Positions 17,005 to 25,621 are shown, counted from the first letter of the stretch. The stretch: 64,000 nt of DNA from Phenylobacterium sp. LH3H17 (GCF_024298925.1 NZ_CP101283.1:1989001-2053000); one strand, 5' to 3'. Translations and numbers: made by a program. The notes: generated by a model from the letters alone, not told the origin.

Positions 17005-18572
17005 TATTCGACCGCTTTCGGCTCCGGAGGCTTTTCGTCGTCTTGTTGCCTGCGGGGGCCCGTCCGGACTGGGATACCGGTGCTCAAGTGGCTGTAGTCC
17101 GTATTCCGGGGTTCGATGATGACGACCCCCTGGTCGTTGATCACATATTCCCGGATATCCTTGCTGTGGTTGCCTCCGCGCATCTTGATCACGACGATCA
17201 CCTTCCGCAATTGGCCGTCGATCTCCACATAGCGCAGGCGGATGATGTCGTCGGTGAGGAATGACACCGCATAGTGGCTGAACTGAAGGGAGGTGAAGTT
17301 GTCCTCCACCTCGACCGTGCTGAGGATCGTGATCCCCGCGCCGGTCAGCGCCCCGATCATTCGGTACAGCGACTCCCGGAAGTCGGCCCGGAAGCTGGGC
17401 GCCAGCGCCATCTCGAAGCCCACCAGGGAATCGATGACCACGCGCTTTGCGCCCACTCTCTTGATGGCGTCCAGGATCGCCAGCATGGTCTCGTCAACCG
17501 ACAGGTCCAGGGGACGAAGGTAGAGGACCTCGAGGTTTCCGGCCTCTTGCGCCAACTTGAGCTTGAGGCCGAACGCGTCCGCCCTGTGGACGTAGCCATC
17601 CGGGCGTTCCTCGAAAATCGCCATGATCCCCGGCTCCCCGCGGAGGAGGCCCTCACCGATGAACTGGGTCGCCAGCGCCGATTTGCCCGTCCCCGACGGG
17701 CCCGCCACCAGGACGCTGTCGCCTTCCAGAACGCCGCCGCCGAGCATCTTGTCCAGTTCGGGAATACCCATGGAAAGCCGACGGCGTCGCTGGGGTCTGG
17801 CCCTGGCAGTTTCGAGCCCGAGCGTGCGTGAGAAGGCTTGGAGGCCATCGTCAGTGATCCGGATGGTGTGCAATCCCGGCACCGAGGCCTGGCCGCGCAA
17901 CTTCAGGACCTGCAGCTTCCGCACGACGGAATTTCGCTCCGTCACCTGCGATAGCCAGAGGATGCTGTCGACCATGGTGAACAGCGGATTGTCGCGGATC
18001 TCGTCGTGGGCGTACTCCCCCACCAGGAACGTCGTGACCTCCGAGTTTACCAGGAACTGGGAGAGGCGGTGGATGAACGCCTGAATCTCCATCTCGCCCG
18101 CCTCGCCGGTCGCTCTTCGCGCGAGGCTGCGGAACGAATCGATCACCACGACGCCTGGATTGGCCGCGGTGACCTGAGCCGCGATCTCCTCGAACACCAC
18201 GGTCAGGTCGTTCTGGAGGGCCGCTTCGGACAGGTTGATGAACCGAAGGTCCCCGCCCACCTTGGAGTCGTCGTAAAATGAGAACTGCTGCTGGTAGCGC
18301 AGCATCTTGATGACCGGTTCGCCCAGCACGGTGAAATAGAGCACCGGCCTGGCCTTGGTCGCGTTGGCGAACGCAAGTTGGTGCACCAAAGTGGTCTTGC
18401 CGCCCCCCGGCGAGCCCCCGATCAGGTTGAACGAGAACTCCGGGATGCCGCCCCCCAGGATGTCGTCGAGCCCCTGCACCCTGGTGGGAAGCTTCTTGAT
18501 CGTGACCTTGGGCGGCGTGCGCCTGCCCGCCTTCGGTTGGGCTGACTTGGCCATCTTACTAGGCTTTCTCAT
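17004..18572 (-). CDS. KaiC-like tandem RecA-fold ATPase
   Basis: 522-aa double-domain KaiC-family protein. CI has Walker A GSPGGGKTT (53-61), Walker B VVVIDSFRSL, and a C-terminal strand around KLRGQASVPG. CII has Walker A GPSGTGKS (291-298), the EE pair in IFEERPD (321-322), Walker B RVVIDSLVGFE and the subunit-contact tail FLTDDIIRLRYVEI...KMRGGNHSKDIREY, closely KaiC-like. The CI catalytic Glu pair of cyanobacterial KaiC is not conserved (FTVLGEP instead). At the CII autophosphorylation site one Ser (437) remains and the neighbouring position is Phe on an ungapped alignment. The start at 18572 was chosen because ATG overlaps the upstream TAA. KaiA and KaiB are absent nearby. Confidence 0.92.
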   Translation of the reverse strand: MRKPSKMAKSAQPKAGRRTPPKVTIKKLPTRVQGLDDILGGGIPEFSFNLIGGSPGGGKTTLVHQLAFANATKARPVLYFTVLGEPVIKMLRYQQQFSFYDDSKVGGDLRFINLSEAALQNDLTVVFEEIAAQVTAANPGVVVIDSFRSLARRATGEAGEMEIQAFIHRLSQFLVNSEVTTFLVGEYAHDEIRDNPLFTMVDSILWLSQVTERNSVVRKLQVLKLRGQASVPGLHTIRITDDGLQAFSRTLGLETARARPQRRRRLSMGIPELDKMLGGGVLEGDSVLVAGPSGTGKSALATQFIGEGLLRGEPGIMAIFEERPDGYVHRADAFGLKLKLAQEAGNLEVLYLRPLDLSVDETMLAILDAIKRVGAKRVVIDSLVGFEMALAPSFRADFRESLYRMIGALTGAGITILSTVEVEDNFTSLQFSHYAVSFLTDDIIRLRYVEIDGQLRKVIVVIKMRGGNHSKDIREYVINDQGVVIIEPRNTDYSHLSTGIPVRTGPRRQQDDEKPPEPKAVE

Positions 18573-19006
18573 TAGTTTGCCGCCTCGCCGAAATCCGCGT
18601 CGTCGAACGAGAGCTGCGGCCACATCTGGGTGATCAGGCGCAAGGTCAGAGCCGGACCGATGAAGGCCACCAGCAGTCCGAGCAGTTGGGCCAGGAGGAC
18701 GATTTCGCCTTCGGAAAATTCGGTGGCGTCAAGTCTCGCTTGGGCGACCGCAAGGCCCCCCAGTTCCCCATCCGCGAGGACCTGCACCTCCGTGAGCCAG
18801 GAAGCGTCGGCGGTGGCCAGCAGCAGCGCGCGCGCAAGCAGGGCCTGAAAGCCGCCCCGACCCATCAGCATGGAAAGATGCGGACGCAGTTTGTCGGTGG
18901 CGCGAAACGCAGGGGGATGGTCCGCCTCGGCTGACATGTTCCCTGGCGTCTCGAAAGCTATCAGCCGTTTGGCGATACTCCGCATTTCCGGAGCGGCTCT
19001 GCTCAA
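18572..19006 (-). CDS. Unknown protein, first gene of the KaiC operon
   Basis: I do not recognise a named family. It is about 120-144 aa: a polar N-terminus, then RATDKLRPHLSMLMGRGGF, an amphipathic/hydrophobic helix (QALLARALLLATADASWL), a Gly/Ala-rich middle, and a second hydrophobic helix (LLAQLLGLLVAFIGPALTL) before the acidic tail FDDADFGEAAN. The two apolar helices could be buried or membrane-associated. TTG 19006 has AGAGG upstream; ATG 18985 and ATG 18937 are alternatives. The stop TAA overlaps the KaiC ATG. It is not KaiB: no thioredoxin-like fold pattern is seen. The coupling implies a function tied to KaiC. Confidence 0.75.
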   Translation of the reverse strand: MSRAAPEMRSIAKRLIAFETPGNMSAEADHPPAFRATDKLRPHLSMLMGRGGFQALLARALLLATADASWLTEVQVLADGELGGLAVAQARLDATEFSEGEIVLLAQLLGLLVAFIGPALTLRLITQMWPQLSFDDADFGEAAN

Positions 19007-19155
19007 ACGCGCCTCTTCAGCTTGATCCGGCTACAATCGGACATTCATCTGCCAACGCAGCGTAGCGGCCACGCACTCTGGCACGCCGGCTCAAGTCCGT
19101 CACTGTAATTGACAGTCGGCACAGCGTCGCCCCATCGCTAAGCCATGTGAATGCC

Positions 19156-19803
19156 CTAGCCGTGGACCAGTTCCCGCGCCCTACGGAACACGGCCTCGAA
19201 CATCTCAGCCGTCAGCCGGCCGGTGTTCGTGTTGAGCCGCGAGCAGTGATAGCTGTTGAGCACCACATAGGGCCCGGCCTGGAACTCCGTCCCGTGGCCC
19301 GGCAGGCCGGCCGAGGCCTTCAGCCCCATAGCCTTCAGCACATTGCGCCGCGAGACGTCGCCCAGGGTGATTATGACCTTGAGCCGGGGCAGGGCTGTGA
19401 GGCGCGCGTTCAGGAACGGACGGCAGGTGTTCTCTTCGCTAGTCTCAGGCTTGTTGCCGGGCGGAGCGCAGCGCACCGCGTTGGTGATCATGCAGTCGAC
19501 CAGCTCGAGCCCGTCATTGGGCTCGGCCTTGTAGACGCCGCGGGCGAAGCCCGTCTTGATCAGGGTCTCGTAGAGCATCCAGCCGGCGCCATCGCCGGTG
19601 AACGGCCGGCCGGTGCGGTTGGCCCCCGTGCGGCCGGGCGCCAGGCCCGCCACCAGCAGGCGCGCATGAGGATCGCCGAAGGACGGCGCCGGGCCGTTCC
19701 ACCAGTCGGGGTTCTGGGCGCGGTTGGCCGCACGATAGGCGACCAGCCGGGGGCAGAGCGGGCAGTCGCGGGGCGGCTCGGCGCCCCAGAGTTCGACCGA
19801 CAC
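19156..19803 (-). CDS. Family 5-type (UdgB) uracil-DNA glycosylase with Fe-S cluster
   Basis: Base-excision repair glycosylase of 215 aa. Cluster cysteines Cys14, Cys17 (DCPLCPRL), Cys112 and Cys127 are spaced as in thermostable family 4/5 enzymes. Motif A is GLAPGRTGANRTGRPFTGD (53-71), and the GANRTGR core is diagnostic of UdgB. Motif B is SYHCSRLNTNTGRLT with His186. Family 5 enzymes lack the polar motif-A catalytic residue and act on U and several deaminated bases. It starts at GTG overlapping the TAG stop of the NYN gene. A decayed partial copy lies 3.5 kb away at 15787-15880. Confidence 0.92.
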   Translation of the reverse strand: MSVELWGAEPPRDCPLCPRLVAYRAANRAQNPDWWNGPAPSFGDPHARLLVAGLAPGRTGANRTGRPFTGDGAGWMLYETLIKTGFARGVYKAEPNDGLELVDCMITNAVRCAPPGNKPETSEENTCRPFLNARLTALPRLKVIITLGDVSRRNVLKAMGLKASAGLPGHGTEFQAGPYVVLNSYHCSRLNTNTGRLTAEMFEAVFRRARELVHG

Positions 19804-20411
19804 TAGGCTTCGGCGTCGATATCGGCGTCCGCGTCACGGTCGGCCTGGGTGGTGCGGCTTTCCTGGATGAAGCGCGGCAGGCGCGAGGGCCGGCCGATGA
19901 TGTCGGCCAGGTCGGCCAGATCCACGAAGCTGTCGGCCTGGCGGCGCAGGTCGTCGGACGCCATCGGCGGCTGCGACTTGACGGTGGAGACCACGGTGAC
20001 CCGCGCGCCCTTGCGCTGCACGGCCTCGACCAGGACCCGGAAGTCGCCATCGCCGGAGAACAGCACCAGATGGTCGGCGTGGCCGGCCATCTCCAGCATG
20101 TCGACGGCGATCTCGACGTCCATGTCGCCGCGCCAGCGCTTGCGGCCCTGGGCGTCGGTGTATTCCCGGGCCGGCTTGGTCACCAGGCGGAAGCCGTTGT
20201 AGTCCAGCCAGTCCACCAGCGGACGGATCGGAGAGTATTCCTGATCCTCGACAAGGGCGGTGTAATAATAGGCGCGGATCAGGACGCCGCGCTTGCGGAA
20301 CTCTTCCAGCAGCTTGCGATAGTCGATATCGAAGCCCAGCCCCTTGGCGGCCGAATACAGGTTCGCGCCATCGATGAAGAGCGCAAGCCTGTCGGTGGGG
20401 TAGAACGTCAT
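19803..20411 (-). CDS. NYN-domain (LabA/DUF88-like) putative nuclease
   Basis: 202-aa NYN (PIN-like) protein. Acidic residues are in LFIDGANLYSAAKG (Asp14), MDVEIAVDMLEMAG and LFSGDGDFRVLVEAV, the expected metal-binding set for an RNase. The C-terminal 40 residues are acidic and low in complexity (ADRDADADIDAEA). The family includes cyanobacterial LabA, which affects KaiC output, but NYN genes beside folK/rpoZ are widespread in alphaproteobacteria, so closeness to KaiC here may be coincidence. It is cotranscribed with the glycosylase (1-nt stop/start overlap) and divergent from folK. Confidence 0.92.
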   Translation of the reverse strand: MTFYPTDRLALFIDGANLYSAAKGLGFDIDYRKLLEEFRKRGVLIRAYYYTALVEDQEYSPIRPLVDWLDYNGFRLVTKPAREYTDAQGRKRWRGDMDVEIAVDMLEMAGHADHLVLFSGDGDFRVLVEAVQRKGARVTVVSTVKSQPPMASDDLRRQADSFVDLADLADIIGRPSRLPRFIQESRTTQADRDADADIDAEA

Positions 20412-20444
20412 GATTACGGATATCCTGGAAATGGGGCGTTGGGC

Positions 20445-20969
20445 TTGAAGGCGGACGAGGCGGTCATCATCGCCCTTGGCGGAAATATCGCCGGCGACTT
20501 TGGGTCGTCCGAAGCCCTTCTCGAGGCGGCGCTCGCTCGTTTCGCAGAGGCGGGATTGCCTCTGGTGGCCCGGTCGTCCTGGTGGCGCTCCGCCGCCTGG
20601 CCGGACCCGAGCCGTCAGGAGTATCGCAACGGCGTCGTGCTTGTCGAGGCTCGGCTAGCCCCTGAACGCGTAATCCGAACATTGTTCAACCTTGAAGCGG
20701 CATTCGGGCGCGTCAGGGGTGCGCGAAACGCCGCGCGGACGCTCGATCTCGACCTCATCGCCCACGGCCGGACGGTCTGCGACGACCCGAACCTGACCCT
20801 GCCGCATCCACGCGCTCACGAGCGCCTGTTCGTCATGGGGCCGCTGGCCGAGATCGCGCCGGAGTGGCGACACCCGGTGCTGGGTAGGACGGCGGCGGAG
20901 CTGGCGGCGGCGGCCACAGTGGGCCTGGACGCAACGCCCCTTGGAGCGCCGGCGCCGAAATCGGGGTGA
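20445..20969 (+). CDS. folK: 2-amino-4-hydroxy-6-hydroxymethyldihydropteridine pyrophosphokinase (HPPK)
   Basis: Transfers pyrophosphate from ATP to 6-hydroxymethyl-dihydropterin in folate synthesis. About 174 aa with the N-terminal strand VIIALGGNIAGDFGSSEA, RSSWWRSAAWPDPSRQEYRNGVV, and the Mg/ATP signature RTLDLDLIAHG followed by LPHPRAHERLFVMGPLAEIAP. No ATG exists in frame near the start. TTG 20445 (GGGG 8 nt upstream) or TTG 20439 must be used; the ATG at 20431 is out of frame. It is only about 30 nt from the divergent NYN gene and 84 nt before rpoZ. Confidence 0.93.
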   Translation: MKADEAVIIALGGNIAGDFGSSEALLEAALARFAEAGLPLVARSSWWRSAAWPDPSRQEYRNGVVLVEARLAPERVIRTLFNLEAAFGRVRGARNAARTLDLDLIAHGRTVCDDPNLTLPHPRAHERLFVMGPLAEIAPEWRHPVLGRTAAELAAAATVGLDATPLGAPAPKSG

Positions 20970-20994
20970 GGCCGGACGCCACGGCCATGCGGCG

Positions 20995-21023
20995 TTGCAC
21001 AATGGGCGCAAAACCTCTATTTT
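20995..21023 (+). promoter_or_regulatory. Putative rpoZ-rsh promoter
   Basis: TTGCAC (20995-21000), a 17-bp spacer, then TATTTT (21018-21023) resembles a -35/-10 pair about 30 bp before the rpoZ ATG. The AT-rich -10 stands out in GC-rich surroundings. Confidence 0.5.
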
Positions 21024-21053
21024 GCGGGGTTCTACCGCTCCTCTGAGGATTCC

Positions 21054-21413
21054 ATGGCCCGCGTCACCGTCGAAGATTGCGTCGAGAAGGTTCCCAACCG
21101 CTTCAGCCTGGTGCTGCTGGCGGCCCATCGCGCCCGCGCCATTTCGGCCGGCGCCCAGCTTCTCGTCGACCGCGACAACGACAAGAACCCGGTCGTCTCA
21201 CTGCGCGAGATCGCCGACGACGTGGTCGACGCCGACGAGCTGCGCGAGAACCTGATCGGGACCCTGCAACGGGTCGACGAGCGTTCGGAAGCCGAGGAAG
21301 AGGCCGAAACCCTCGCTCTGCTGGCCGATCCGACCCACATGCAAATGAGCGAGCTGGAACTGGTCCGCGCGCTGCAGAGCGACCGTGACGGCGGCCAGGA
21401 GGAGCGGTACTGA
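21054..21413 (+). CDS. rpoZ: RNA polymerase omega subunit
   Basis: Smallest core RNA polymerase subunit (119 aa), which wraps the beta-prime C-terminus and aids assembly. Conserved N-terminus [17 protein letters not shown] and helices [15 protein letters not shown], then [11 protein letters not shown]. The acidic C-terminal extension ([15 protein letters not shown]) is typical of alphaproteobacteria. It is followed immediately by the ppGpp synthetase gene. The rpoZ-rsh pairing is conserved and places omega, a ppGpp-binding surface in proteobacteria, with the enzyme that makes the alarmone. Confidence 0.97.
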   Translation: MARVTVEDCVEKVPNRFSLVLLAAHRARAISAGAQLLVDRDNDKNPVVSLREIADDVVDADELRENLIGTLQRVDERSEAEEEAETLALLADPTHMQMSELELVRALQSDRDGGQEERY

Positions 21414-23665
21414 GCCTCGAAGGCCCAGAACCCCTCACTCTGAAGGCGGCCACCGCCGCCGACCAAAGGGACGCGCCGTCCAGCAAGCGTCCCAAACTCC
21501 TGCGCCAGTACGAGCTGATCGAGAAGGTCCGCTCGTACGACCCGACCGCGGACGAGGCGATCCTCAACCGCGCCTATGTCTATGCCATGCGCATGCACGG
21601 CTCGCAGAAGCGCGCCTCCGGCGACCCCTATTTCGCCCACCCCATCGAGGTGGCGGGCATTCTCACCGACTACAGGCTCGACACCTCGACCATCGTCACG
21701 GCCCTGCTGCACGATGTGATCGAGGACACCCCGGTCACCCCCGACGACATCAAGGCCCTGTTCGGGGCCGAGATCACCGAGCTGGTCGAGGGGGTCACCA
21801 AGCTCACCAAGCTGGAGCTCAACAGCGAGCACACCAAGCAGGCCGAGAACCTGCGCAAGTTCATCCTGGCCATCTCCAAGGACGTCCGCGTCCTGATGGT
21901 CAAGCTGGCCGACCGCCTGCACAACATGCGCACGCTCCACTACATCACCAGCCCGGCCAAGCGTGAGCGCATCGCCCGCGAGACCCTGGACATCTATGCC
22001 CCCCTGGCCCGGTCCATCGGCTGTCACCGCATCTGTTCGGAGCTGGAGGAGCTGGCCTTCGAGCACCTGAACCCGGTGGCCCGCGACGCCATCGGGCGCC
22101 GGCTGGAGAACCTGCGGGTCGAGCAGGGCGGGGCGGTCGCGGTGGTCTCCGGCGAAATCGCCGCCAAGCTGGAGAACGGCGGCATCTCCGCCCGGGTCTT
22201 CGGCCGTGAGAAGAACCCCTATTCGATCTGGCGAAAGCTGCAGCGCAAGTCGATCGGCTTCTCCCAGCTCTCAGACATCTACGCCTTCCGGGTGATCGTC
22301 GACACCGAGAGCGACTGCTACGCGGCGCTCGGGGTCATCCACCGGGCCTGGCCCAGCGTGCCGGAGCGGTTCAAGGACTTCATCTCCACGCCCAAGCGCA
22401 ACAACTACCGCTCGCTGCACACGACGGTCGTCGGCCCCAAGGGCATGCGCATCGAGATGCAGATCCGCACCGAGGCCATGGACCGGGTGGCCGAGGATGG
22501 GGTGGCGGCGCACTGGCGCTACAAGGACAAGTCTTACGGTTTCGACGCCGAGGCCCAGGCCGACGCCGGGGGCCGCGATCCGCTGCTCAACCTGCGCCAC
22601 CTGGTCCAGGTCCTGGAGCACGGCGGCGACGTCGAGGAGCTGGTGGAGCACGCCAAGCTCGAAATGTATCTCGACCAGGCCTTCGTCTTCACGCCCAAGG
22701 GCAAGCTGGTCAGCCTGCCGCGCGGCGCCATGGCGCTGGACTTCGCCTACGCCGTCCACACCGACGTGGGCGACACCTGCATCGGGGTGAAGATCAACGG
22801 TGAGCTGAAGCCGCTGCGGACCATCCTGCAGAACGGCGACGTGGTCGAGGTGGTGCGGGGACCCAAGCCCGTTGTGCCGCCGGACTGGCGCTCGCTGACG
22901 GTCACCGGGCGCGCCCGCTCGGCGATCCGCCGCCACATCCGCCAGACGGAGAAGGAAGAGTTCACCCGGCTCGGCCGCGCCACCGTGGACCAGACCTTCG
23001 AGAAGGCCGGCAAGGCGCGCAAGGACGTTTCCCTGCGCCCGGCGCTGGAGCGCTTCGCCATCGCCGGCGAAGACGAACTGTTCGAGACGGTCGGGCGCGG
23101 GCGGTTATCGCCGACCCAGGTGCTGGACGTGATCTTCCCCGGCCTGAAGGCCGCAGACCGGGAGGCGGCGACCGCCACCACCCGTATCGAGGGCGGGAAG
23201 GCCGCCCGGCTCTATGTGCGCGGCGGCGGCCTGACGCCGGGGGTGTCGCTGCACTTCGGCGCCTGCTGCACCCCGGTGCCCGGCGACCGCATCGTCGGCA
23301 TCATCGAACCGGACGGCACGGGCCTGACCATCCACACCATCGACTGCGCGACCCTGGCCGAATACGAGGACCGCGAAGAGCTGTGGCGCGACCTGCAATG
23401 GACGCCCGAGGCCGAGCGCAACACCGTCACCCTGTCGCGGCTGACCGCCACCATCCACAATGCGCCCGGCGTGCTGGGCCAGGCCTGCACGGTGATCGGC
23501 GAGGCCGGCGGCAATATCGTCAACCTGCGCATGCACCGTCGCCAGGCGGACTTCTTCGACGTGGATTTCGATATCGAGGTCAAGGACGCCAAGCACCTGA
23601 CCCACATCGCCGCGGCCCTGCGGGCCAACCCGTCCATCGAGACGGTGGATCGGGCTAAGGGCTAG
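21410..23665 (+). CDS. Bifunctional (p)ppGpp synthetase/hydrolase (Rsh/SpoT type)
   Basis: Synthesises and degrades (p)ppGpp to control the stringent response and, in Caulobacterales, cell-cycle progression. 751 aa from CTG 21410. The HD hydrolase region has [12 protein letters not shown] and [12 protein letters not shown], both intact. In the synthetase region [15 protein letters not shown] and the basic RKLQRK loop are of bifunctional type, with [12 protein letters not shown] and [24 protein letters not shown] and CC-type regulatory modules and a C-terminal ACT domain follow. No ATG, GTG or TTG exists in frame between the rpoZ stop and Met 21587. Starting at 21587 would delete the conserved [15 protein letters not shown] lead-in, so CTG overlapping the rpoZ TGA, with AGGAGGAG 5 nt upstream, is the best start. 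Confidence 0.93.
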   Translation: MSLEGPEPLTLKAATAADQRDAPSSKRPKLLRQYELIEKVRSYDPTADEAILNRAYVYAMRMHGSQKRASGDPYFAHPIEVAGILTDYRLDTSTIVTALLHDVIEDTPVTPDDIKALFGAEITELVEGVTKLTKLELNSEHTKQAENLRKFILAISKDVRVLMVKLADRLHNMRTLHYITSPAKRERIARETLDIYAPLARSIGCHRICSELEELAFEHLNPVARDAIGRRLENLRVEQGGAVAVVSGEIAAKLENGGISARVFGREKNPYSIWRKLQRKSIGFSQLSDIYAFRVIVDTESDCYAALGVIHRAWPSVPERFKDFISTPKRNNYRSLHTTVVGPKGMRIEMQIRTEAMDRVAEDGVAAHWRYKDKSYGFDAEAQADAGGRDPLLNLRHLVQVLEHGGDVEELVEHAKLEMYLDQAFVFTPKGKLVSLPRGAMALDFAYAVHTDVGDTCIGVKINGELKPLRTILQNGDVVEVVRGPKPVVPPDWRSLTVTGRARSAIRRHIRQTEKEEFTRLGRATVDQTFEKAGKARKDVSLRPALERFAIAGEDELFETVGRGRLSPTQVLDVIFPGLKAADREAATATTRIEGGKAARLYVRGGGLTPGVSLHFGACCTPVPGDRIVGIIEPDGTGLTIHTIDCATLAEYEDREELWRDLQWTPEAERNTVTLSRLTATIHNAPGVLGQACTVIGEAGGNIVNLRMHRRQADFFDVDFDIEVKDAKHLTHIAAALRANPSIETVDRAKG

Positions 23666-23678
23666 GTCCAGATACAGC

Positions 23679-23727
23679 GAAGCCCGGGGGTCGCTCCGAG
23701 GTGAATCGGGGAAATCCTCCGGGCTTC
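23679..23727 (+). terminator. Terminator-like hairpin after rsh
   Basis: GAAGCCCGG (23679-23687) pairs perfectly with CCGGGCTTC (23719-23727), 14 nt after the rsh stop. The loop is long (31 nt) and there is only TTG after the stem, so termination strength is uncertain. Confidence 0.45.
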
Positions 23728-23890
23728 TTGTCCGATCCGTTTTCCGTTTCATTGGAAGCCAGGTCGGGCGTGGTTGTCGGCTTTCGCGTTCAACCAAATG
23801 ATCAACAGGCGCCCCGGGCTTTGGTTCCCGGAGATTCGAAAAAAATTCGCGCGGCCTGACACGGCGCAGATTCTCACATCAGATGGGCCG

Positions 23891-25621
23891 ATGAGAACTC
23901 TCGCCACCCTCTCGCTCACCGCCATCCTGCTCGCCGGCTGCGCCACCCCGCCCGGGCCCCCGGCGTATGATCTGCTGATCCGCGACGCCGAGATCTATGA
24001 CGGCTCGGGCGGCGCGCCCTTCCGGGGCGAGGTGGCGGTCACGGGCGACCGCATCGCCTATGTCGGGCGCCGCGCGCCCGGCGCCGGCAAGGCCGTGATC
24101 GACGCGGGCGGCAAGGCGGTCTCGCCCGGCTTCGTCAACATGCTTTCCTGGGCCACCGAGAGCCTGATCGTCGATGGGCGAGGCCTGTCGGACCTGAAGC
24201 AGGGCGTGACCCTGGAGGTGATGGGCGAGGGGACTTCCATGGGCCCGCTGTCGCCGGAGATGAAGCGGCTGGAGGTCCAGCGGATGGGGGACATCAAGTA
24301 TCCCATCGAATGGACCACCCTCGACGAGTACCTGACCTACCTCGAGCGGCGGGGGATCTCGGTCAATGTCGCCTCCTTCATCGGCGCGGCCAGCGCGCGC
24401 CAGCATGTGCTGGGGGAGGGCGATGTCGATCCGACCCCGGAGCAGCTCCTGGCCATGCGCAAGCTGGTGGTCGACGCCATGGAGGACGGGGCGCTGGGGG
24501 TCGGCTCGTCGCTGATCTACGCCCCGGCCAGCTATGCCGAGACCCCGGAGCTCACGGCGCTCGCCACCGAGGCCGGTCGCTGCGGCGGCATCTATATCAG
24601 CCACATGCGCTCGGAGGCCGACCGCTTGCTGGAGGCCATCGACGAGCTGATCGAGATCTCGCGGCTCTCGGGCGCGCCGGCCGAGATCTATCACCTGAAG
24701 GCCGCGGGCCGCGCCAACTGGCCCAAGATCGAGGCCGCCATCGCCCGTATCGAGGCCGCTCGGGCCAGGGGCCAGCGGATCACCGCCGACATGTACACCT
24801 ACACAGCCGGCTCCACCGGCCTGGACGCCGCCATGCCGCCCTGGGTGCAGGCGGGCGGGGTGGAGGCCTGGATCGGCCGCATGAAGGACCCGGCGACGCG
24901 AGCAAAGGTCCTGGCCGAGATGCGCCAGGAGACGCCGGCCTTCGAGAACCTCTATCGCCACGCCGGACCCGAGGGGACCCTGCTGGTCGGGTTCAAGAAC
25001 CCGGCGCTGAAGGGCCTGACCGGCAAGACCCTGGCCGACGTCGCCAAGGCGCGCGGCGTCTCGCCGGAGGACGCCGCCATCGACCTGGTCATCGAGGACG
25101 GCAGCCGCGTCCAGGTGGTCTATTTCCTGATGTCGGAGGAGAACGTGAGGCGCCAGACGGCCTTGCCGTGGATGAGCTTCGGCTCCGACGCCTCGGCCCA
25201 GGCGCCGGAGGGGGTGTTCATGAAATCCAGCACCCACCCCCGCGCCTACGGCAACTTCGCCCGCCTGCTGGGCAAGTACGTGCGCGAAGAGAAGGCCACG
25301 AGCCTGCCGAGCGCCATCCACCGACTCTCGGCCCTGCCGGCCAGGAACCTGGGTCTCAAGGATCGCGGCCTGCTGAAGGCCGGCTATTTCGCCGACGTCG
25401 TGGTGTTCGATCCGGCCACGGTCGGCGACAAGGGGACCTATGAGGCGCCCAAGCAGTTCGCGACGGGGGTGAGCCACGTCGTCGTCAATGGCGCGGTTGT
25501 CCTGTCCGACGGCGAGCCCACCGGCGCCAAGGCCGGCAAGGTCGTTCGCGGCCGCGCCTGGAAGGGCTGGGCGGACGGCGGCTGCCGCCCCACCGCCAAG
25601 GACTGGAGCTGGGCGTGGTGA
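23891..25621 (+). CDS. Lipoprotein amidohydrolase, N-acyl-D-amino-acid deacylase family
   Basis: 576 aa from ATG 23891, with a type II signal peptide (MRTLATLSLTAILLAGC, lipobox LAGC, Cys17), so it is anchored in the envelope. The body is an amidohydrolase TIM barrel with flanking beta-sandwich: LIRDAEIYDGSGG and GKAVIDAGGKAVSPGF at the N-side. Metal-site residues are in YISHMRSEADRLLEAIDE and EIYHLKAAGRANW, and VVFDPATVGDKGTYE at the end. The usual HxH metal motif after PGF is absent (PGFVNMLSWATES). Family members hydrolyse N-acyl-D-amino acids or dipeptides; the substrate here is unknown. The upstream 160 bp contain two GATTC (GANTC) sites. Confidence 0.85.
   Translation: MRTLATLSLTAILLAGCATPPGPPAYDLLIRDAEIYDGSGGAPFRGEVAVTGDRIAYVGRRAPGAGKAVIDAGGKAVSPGFVNMLSWATESLIVDGRGLSDLKQGVTLEVMGEGTSMGPLSPEMKRLEVQRMGDIKYPIEWTTLDEYLTYLERRGISVNVASFIGAASARQHVLGEGDVDPTPEQLLAMRKLVVDAMEDGALGVGSSLIYAPASYAETPELTALATEAGRCGGIYISHMRSEADRLLEAIDELIEISRLSGAPAEIYHLKAAGRANWPKIEAAIARIEAARARGQRITADMYTYTAGSTGLDAAMPPWVQAGGVEAWIGRMKDPATRAKVLAEMRQETPAFENLYRHAGPEGTLLVGFKNPALKGLTGKTLADVAKARGVSPEDAAIDLVIEDGSRVQVVYFLMSEENVRRQTALPWMSFGSDASAQAPEGVFMKSSTHPRAYGNFARLLGKYVREEKATSLPSAIHRLSALPARNLGLKDRGLLKAGYFADVVVFDPATVGDKGTYEAPKQFATGVSHVVVNGAVVLSDGEPTGAKAGKVVRGRAWKGWADGGCRPTAKDWSWAW

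Noticed and set aside
19803..20411. NYN (LabA-like) gene as part of the KaiC system
   Set aside because: NYN genes next to folK/rpoZ are common in alphaproteobacteria regardless of KaiC, and it belongs to a different transcript with the glycosylase.
20431..20433. ATG just upstream of folK as start codon
   Set aside because: It is out of frame with the HPPK reading frame; a TTG start is required.
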